This document shows, piece by piece, positions 9,701 through 12,757 of a DNA stretch of 12,757 nt; positions within the stretch are counted from its first letter, which is position 1, and each line of letters starts with the position of its first letter. A program made the translations under genes and the position numbers. The stretch is from positions 1 to 12,757 of the forward strand of contig JAOXYB010034974.1 of the NCBI GenBank assembly GCA_028565635.1. The letters run 5' to 3'. The notes beneath the pieces were generated by a model, which made no database searches, was not told the origin of the DNA, and worked only from the letters and a program-made list of their open reading frames with translations. This stretch comes from Phoronis ovalis (lineage: Eukaryota > Phoronida > Phoronidae).

Positions 9701-12174
9701 GTCTGATAGTACTGACATGGCCCCCGTGGATTTATGCCGATTATTTAAGGTTTAGACTATGCTTCTACTACTTGCTTTTCACACATAATAATGCTTTTCA
9801 ACCCGGAACACTCCTGTGACAGTCTTAAAAGTCGCACATTGTTGTGAAACTACAAGACCATGTCTGAGCGCACTAGATTTTCTTATCATGGCTTTTCAAG
9901 TTGTTCAGAATTCCTCAGATGTAAATATCTGTGCCCAAACTTCACTAAAATTACGATTTGAACATCAAGATTTAAAAATGGCCAACAGCTGGAAATTTGC
10001 TATGTTTTGCTCTGCGATTTTTTGTTGCATGGATGGAATCTGACAAGTCATATATTATCTTCATAATTCACCGTGTTTATTTTAACGATTACTTTAATTA
10101 TCATTGCTTAAGAAATTGCATGCAACTTGGTCATATGTGGGTTCTCAGATATTTTGAATCTATGTCAGTTTAATAATCTTCAGTTGCCTATAATCTCTCT
10201 ACATTTTTAATAATTTTTGTTTACTTGACATTTAACCCAGCTTTGTACAGTTATATTCATTTTTCTGTTACATATAAGCTTGCAGAGTGCATTTATTAAA
10301 TGATTCCTTATTTTTCTCAAAGCTAGCGTTTTGATTTTACTCCTTCTGTTTGTAATATGGACAGTTACCTAATCATTTTTATATCTTTCCTAACCAACTA
10401 ATCACTGTTAAAATTAATCAGATTTTTATTATTCCGCAGAAGTTTTAGCTTGAGTCATTGGTTTAATTCAATTCAATTTTAACTAAATTTCCATTTACTC
10501 ACCAACATGACATTAAGGTATTCAATGCAAAGAGATCGGACTACTGATCTGAACTAAAACACCTCAGCAGATATTGAAAATCAACAGTTATCTTGCTAAT
10601 TCCTTTTCTGTGTCATATTTGATATTTGTTATAATTTGCACTTTTAACATGGCTTGCGATAAGCTTCCTTCAAGTTTTTTCTTTGATTGATGACTGAGGA
10701 CCACAAAAGAAATCAATGATCAACTTTTTGAAGTTCACTTTTGGTCTGCACTGTTGCACAATACACAACACAATACATTATCTGTATGTATTAGATTGCA
10801 TGAATGGTCTGCTAAACCAGTAATCCATGTTTTTGGAATGAGTTGGAGTACTGGGTGATCTTTTTTCACAAAATTCAAAATTGTGTGTTTAATTAAGTTT
10901 CTGGCTACTAACGCCTAGCACATGCAAATGATCTATTGTAAAAGAACGGATTTTGTGTAATATTAACAAGTACAATATATAGGTAACATGCTTAAGACAA
11001 TAGTGGCGCAGCTATAGTCAGTAGATTGTTAGTAACTAAATTACTGTTTCCGTCAGTTAAAAACAGAAATGGAGTGGGTGCTGTATTAATTATTGGCTTG
11101 TTATTTCAGGATTCCTCGTCTCTGTCAAGAAATTTGAGTCAGTCTATTACCCATGCAGGATGGGTTTTTAAGGGTCCAGACAGTACACATGATTCCAGTT
11201 TCAGTTTCACAAGGGTAAGGAAACTTAAAGAAATATTGTAGAGGATAAAGTAACTTTTTTTTGTGTAAAACAGCAAATGTTTCTTCAGTTGCTGTAGCCA
11301 TCTAAATGGGCAAGAAAATATGCTGTAAACACACACAATACTCATCGTGTTGAACATGGCCTGAACATCTCTTACACATGCCTACATTCCCAGCATTCCA
11401 GAAGAAGAAGAAGAAACTCTTACATTTATTATTTGTCACCTATTTACAATTATTCCCGTGCCCCAGTTTCTTACCAAATGTCTGCAGAAACTCACTGAGA
11501 TAAAATGATGAAAACTTTACCTGTTTTATAATAAATGTGATTGATGTTAGATTACTAGTCATTCACAGGCTTTTAAAAGAAGATACTGTTACCTGAAGCA
11601 ACAGGCTGATTCGACGTACATCTTAGAGTTTCATAAAGATGAAAAGAAGCTAGAAGCCAAAGGAGCAATATTTCTGGATTCTGCGAGTGAAGTAGCTAAG
11701 GTAAATATACTGTGTTGCACAAAGTGGGCAAGCATGGATTTTGGGATCTGGAACAGTCTATACAGCTTAAATTGCCAAATGCTTACTGTATGCCTACCTC
11801 CAACTTTAATGGTGTAAAACAGTTTCTGCGATTAGTTAAAGATGCCACAGCAGTAACATGTTCCAAACTTGTGATTTATTTCAACATGTAAATGTTATGC
11901 TTCTATTTAGCAAAGTTAGAATTGTATACAAATAGTAAAATCAATTTCTTAACAACCCTATTTTCACTTTTATTCATTAAGAACAGTCATAGGTAATAAC
12001 TTGTTCTCTTTCAGAATGATAAAAAAGGCCGTCATTGTTTTGAAGTGCGAATGCAGGATAAATCATTCTACTATCTGGCTGCAGAGTCTGATCCAGAAAT
12101 GGAAGAGTGGATAGCAGTACTTAATAAGGTCATTCAGGCAACAAAAGCTCAAGAGCAAGCAGCTAGGATGAAAG
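6604..12174 (+). CDS. DOCK-D (zizimin, DOCK9/10/11-like) GEF, N-terminal part, seven exons, partial at both ends
   Basis: Joined exons 6604-6720, 7829-8001, 8540-8615, 9678-9749, 11110-11214, 11569-11700 and 12015-12174 read as one open frame of 278 codons plus one base. Seen in sequence: every inner border has AG before and GT after, phases fit at each junction, and no stop occurs. Residues 1-39 carry EPIDYE and FPYDD, residues 40-97 carry DWNFINYKYKDYSG, residues about 98-122 form an acidic linker, and residues about 162-270 form a PH domain. Known of the family: DOCK-D proteins are atypical guanine nucleotide exchange factors for Cdc42 (DOCK10 also for Rac), with an N-terminal PH domain for membrane association, then DHR-1 and catalytic DHR-2 domains. 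The full proteins have about 2,000 residues, so roughly one seventh is visible. The start codon lies upstream of the window or in an exon I cannot see. I cannot tell DOCK9, 10 and 11 apart; an invertebrate may have one ancestral copy. Confidence 0.9.
7215..7790. repeat. Dispersed fold-back repeat, copy 2, composite
   Basis: Three parts are visible. First, 7215-7312 resembles the left arm of the 5.7 kb copy (CTACAAA-type start, then TCAGATTTTTTAAATTTTGC). Second, 7324-7456 and 7503-7630 form a strong inverted repeat. Third, 7622-7790 matches the 3' part of the other copy at 5978-6180. It lies wholly in the intron between exons A and B and stops about 40 bases before exon B. There is no open frame for a transposase. 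Confidence 0.7.
7324..7630. repeat. Intronic inverted repeat, arms of about 130 bases around a 46-base spacer
   Basis: The left arm 7324-7456 and the right arm 7503-7630 are reverse complements at roughly 85% by eye. TACACTTACAAAG in the left arm (near 7350) mirrors CTTTGTAAGTGTA (near 7592), GTCATCTTCACA (near 7378) mirrors TGTGAAGATGAC (near 7565), and ATGATTTCTCAAAAT mirrors ATTTTGAGAAATCAT. One indel of about six bases lies in the T run near 7400. In the transcript this would fold into a long hairpin. Confidence 0.9.
7829..8001 (+). CDS. Exon B: conserved DOCK-D segment with DWNFINYKYKDYSG
   Basis: 173 bases, starting in phase 0 and leaving two bases (AA) of a split codon. The acceptor is TTATTTTGTAG ending at 7828 and the donor is GTAAGT at 8002. 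The peptide runs from ASTMPREFRTV through CIKTYTSDWNFINYKYKDY to SYMKLPK, with the last Lys completed by exon C. The SDW..(N/V)YKY.DYSG block is a recognisable DOCK9/10/11 signature in the region before the PH domain. The codon TAA would follow directly if the exon were read through by one more base, so the split codon at the donor decides the frame. The upstream flank is a fold-back repeat that ends about 40 bases before the exon. Confidence 0.93.
8540..8615 (+). CDS. Exon C: acidic linker before the PH domain
   Basis: 76 bases. The first base completes the Lys codon from exon B, and 25 codons follow. The acceptor is TTTGTTTTAG ending at 8539 and the donor is GTAAAA at 8616. The peptide is AHKVHANGLPEHVFEVDEDE plus TKEGE. 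The LPxHVxEVDEDE pattern matches the acidic linker of DOCK-D proteins (LPVHVYEVDEE in vertebrates). The exon ends in phase 0, so it can join either exon D or exon E without a frame change. If the donor is ignored the frame stays open for about 30 more codons into the intron, probably by chance. Confidence 0.9.
8676..9375. repeat. Minisatellite, about 14-15 copies of a 44-54-bp unit
   Basis: CTAAAA (or CTCAAA) marks recur at 8721, 8770, 8824, 8869, 8917, 8962, 9006, 9052, 9097, 9144, 9191, 9237, 9285 and 9333, so spacing is 44-54 bases, mostly 45-48. The core is TTTAGTACACTTTTCTAAAA, followed by an A run and ACTTTTC. Three variants are visible: A with GATTTGTATAGATTTAG, B with TTTAAGAGTTAGTATAC, and C with TTTTATGTAGATTTAG. 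The B then C pair occurs twice, 228 bases apart. The first unit (8676-8721) is diverged. The array fills most of the intron after exon C. Confidence 0.95.
9376..9677. other. Intron between the minisatellite and candidate exon D
   Basis: AT-rich intronic sequence with no feature apart from the pyrimidine-rich acceptor tract of exon D at its end. Confidence 0.6.
9678..9749 (+). CDS. Exon D: candidate in-frame cassette exon, 24 codons
   Basis: 72 bases, phase 0 at both ends. The acceptor TTTTATGTTTCAG at 9665-9677 is good; the donor AAG|GTTTAG at 9750 is a weak match to GTAAGT. The peptide starts FHDFLSSLSDSTDMAPVDL and ends CRLFK. It falls between the acidic linker and the Ser-rich DSSSLSRN linker, where vertebrate DOCK9-type proteins, as I recall them, pass from one to the other without this piece. 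Since exon C ends and exon E begins in phase 0, skipping it would leave the protein intact. It could be a lineage-specific or alternatively spliced exon, or a chance open stretch with splice-like borders. The coding-like composition (balanced GC and no stop) favours an exon, but only moderately. Confidence 0.5.
9750..11109. other. Intron between exons D and E, nothing identified
   Basis: 1,360 bases of AT-rich sequence. A 75-codon open stretch at 9816-10043 shows no family resemblance, ends in a stop and has no splice context, so I read it as chance. No repeats of note and no RNA gene are visible. If exon D is not used, the intron runs from 8616 to 11109. Confidence 0.6.
11110..11214 (+). CDS. 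Exon E: Ser-rich linker and first strand of the PH domain
   Basis: 105 bases, 35 codons, phase 0 at both ends. The acceptor is TTGTTATTTCAG ending at 11109 and the donor is GTAAGG at 11215. The peptide begins DSSSLSRNLSQSITHAGWVF and continues KGPDSTHDSSFSFTR. The I(T)xxGWxxKG motif is the standard first beta strand of a PH domain, and its place after the acidic linker matches DOCK9/10/11. The start of the PH domain is about 14 residues into the exon. The frame is open for a further stretch upstream, but with no ATG in a good context and a clear acceptor at 11109, so I do not extend it. Confidence 0.93.
11215..11568. other. Intron between exons E and F with a short GAA run
   Basis: 354 bases with GTAAGG donor and CACAG acceptor. 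It contains (GAA)5 at 11401-11415. Nothing else is visible; the open stretch on the opposite strand (11139-11357) overlaps exon E and is a shadow. Confidence 0.8.
11569..11700 (+). CDS. Exon F: central PH-domain strands
   Basis: 132 bases, 44 codons, phase 0 at both ends. The acceptor is AGTCATTCACAG ending at 11568 and the donor is GTAAAT at 11701. The peptide begins AFKRRYCYLKQ, the second PH strand with its basic FKRR patch, and continues with TYILEFHKDEKKLEAKGAIF and LDSASEVAK. Vertebrate DOCK9-type PH domains have the same order: FKRR, then F(Y/H)KDEK, then KG(S/A)IFLD. In PH domains generally, basic residues in the first strands contact phosphoinositide head groups. The FKRR patch is consistent with membrane binding, though the ligand cannot be read from the sequence. 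Confidence 0.95.
11701..12014. other. Intron between exons F and G
   Basis: 314 bases with GTAAAT donor and a pyrimidine-rich TTGTTCTCTTTCAG acceptor. No repeats or other features are visible. Confidence 0.85.
12015..12174 (+). CDS. Exon G: end of the PH domain and start of the downstream linker
   Basis: 160 bases, 53 codons plus the first base of a split codon. The acceptor is TTGTTCTCTTTCAG ending at 12014 and the donor is AAAG|GTAGGA at 12175. The peptide includes HCFEVRMQDKSFYYLAAESD and EMEEWIAVLNKVIQATKAQ, then EQAARMK. The EMEEW segment holds the near-invariant PH Trp in the C-terminal helix. The tail rich in Gln, Ala and Glu looks like a continuing helix leading to the DHR-1 region beyond the window. 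The donor sits at the very start of a tandem array. Reading through gives a stop four codons later. Confidence 0.95.
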
Positions 12175-12757
12175 GTAGGATCTAATTAGTGTAATACAAT
12201 AAGAGGTATAATGTAGTAAATGCACTGCATCTACAATAACAAGTATGATGTAGTCATTGTACTACAATAACAGATGTGATGCAATCATTTTACTATGATT
12301 ACAGATATGATGTAGTCAGTGCATTACAATAACAGATATGTACTACAGTAACAGGTAGGATATAGTCAGTGCGCTACAGTAACAGATATGTTCTAGACAG
12401 TGTACAACAATAACAGATATAATCCAATCAGTGTACTACAATAACAGATATCCAATCAGTGTACTACAATAACAGATATCCAATCAGTATGCTACAATAA
12501 CAGATATCCAATCAGTATGCTACAATAACAGATATCATCCAATCAGTATACTACTATAACAGATATCATCCAATCAGTATACTACAGTAACAGATATCAT
12601 CCAATCAGTGTACTACAATAACAGATATCCAATCAGTGTACTATAATAACAGATATCCAATCAGTATGCTACAATAACATATATCATCCAATCAGTATAC
12701 TACTATAACAGATATCATCCAATCAGTATACTACAGTAACAGATATCATCCAATCAG
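12173..12757. repeat. Minisatellite of 28/31-bp units, starting at the exon G donor and open at the window end
   Basis: The core is ACAGATATCATCCAATCAGT followed by ATACTACAATA; a 28-base form lacks three bases (CAT/ATC). CAGAT or CATAT marks fall at 12445, 12473, 12501, 12529, 12560, 12591, 12622, 12650, 12678, 12709 and 12740. Spacings are 28, 28, 28, 31, 31, 31, 28, 28, 31 and 31, so blocks repeat every 149 bases. The first part (12173-12440) is more diverged and the later part nearly uniform, which suggests recent expansion toward the right. The array continues past the window. Confidence 0.95.

Noticed and set aside
9816-10043. 75-codon open stretch on the + strand in the intron after candidate exon D
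   Set aside because: No domain, no signal peptide pattern that convinces, no splice borders; its length is expected by chance in 12.7 kb.
11026-11109. Upstream extension of exon E in the same frame
   Set aside because: The first codon would be TTG rather than ATG, and a clear TTATTTCAG acceptor at 11109 marks the exon start.
12173-12757. CRISPR-like array because of the 28/31-bp period
   Set aside because: There are no spacers: the whole unit repeats head to tail, as in a minisatellite.

Overview
This is animal nuclear DNA: AT-rich, dominated by introns and repeats, with no prokaryotic gene organisation. The only gene I can support is on the + strand. It is a chain of short exons with consensus GT/AG borders and compatible phases, encoding the N-terminal part of a DOCK-D (zizimin; DOCK9/10/11-type) guanine nucleotide exchange factor. 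The translated exons match the family in order: the N-terminal EPIDYE segment, a conserved FPYDD stretch, a segment with SDWNFINYKYKDYSG, an acidic linker (HVFEVDEDE), and then a pleckstrin homology (PH) domain split over three exons. Both ends of the gene lie outside the window: the start codon and first exon(s) upstream, and the DHR-1 and catalytic DHR-2 regions downstream.

Layout. Positions 1-6603 hold no coding exon I can recognise. They are either a long upstream intron or 5' flank, and contain a short CAATCCAAA repeat with a C tract, a 0.7 kb block of degenerate GGTCA-rich repeats, a TA microsatellite and the first copy of a dispersed fold-back repeat. Exons A to G lie at 6604-6720, 7829-8001, 8540-8615, 9678-9749, 11110-11214, 11569-11700 and 12015-12174. 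Together they give 835 coding bases, or 278 codons plus one base, with no internal stop. Exon D (9678-9749) is the least certain. It is an in-frame 24-codon piece with no counterpart that I recognise in vertebrate family members, and could be a cassette exon. Introns carry a second, strongly self-complementary fold-back repeat (7.2-7.8 kb), a roughly 46-bp minisatellite with a 228-bp higher-order period (8.68-9.37 kb), and a 28/31-bp minisatellite with a 149-bp higher-order period that begins at the exon G donor and runs off the window end.

Organism. An invertebrate animal is likely. The GGTCAAAAGGTCA-type dispersed repeats and the intron style remind me of molluscs, especially bivalves, and other lophotrochozoans. 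This is an impression that needs a database comparison. No new enzymatic or defence system is visible. What is unusual here is the repeat architecture around and inside a conserved signalling gene, plus the possible extra exon.
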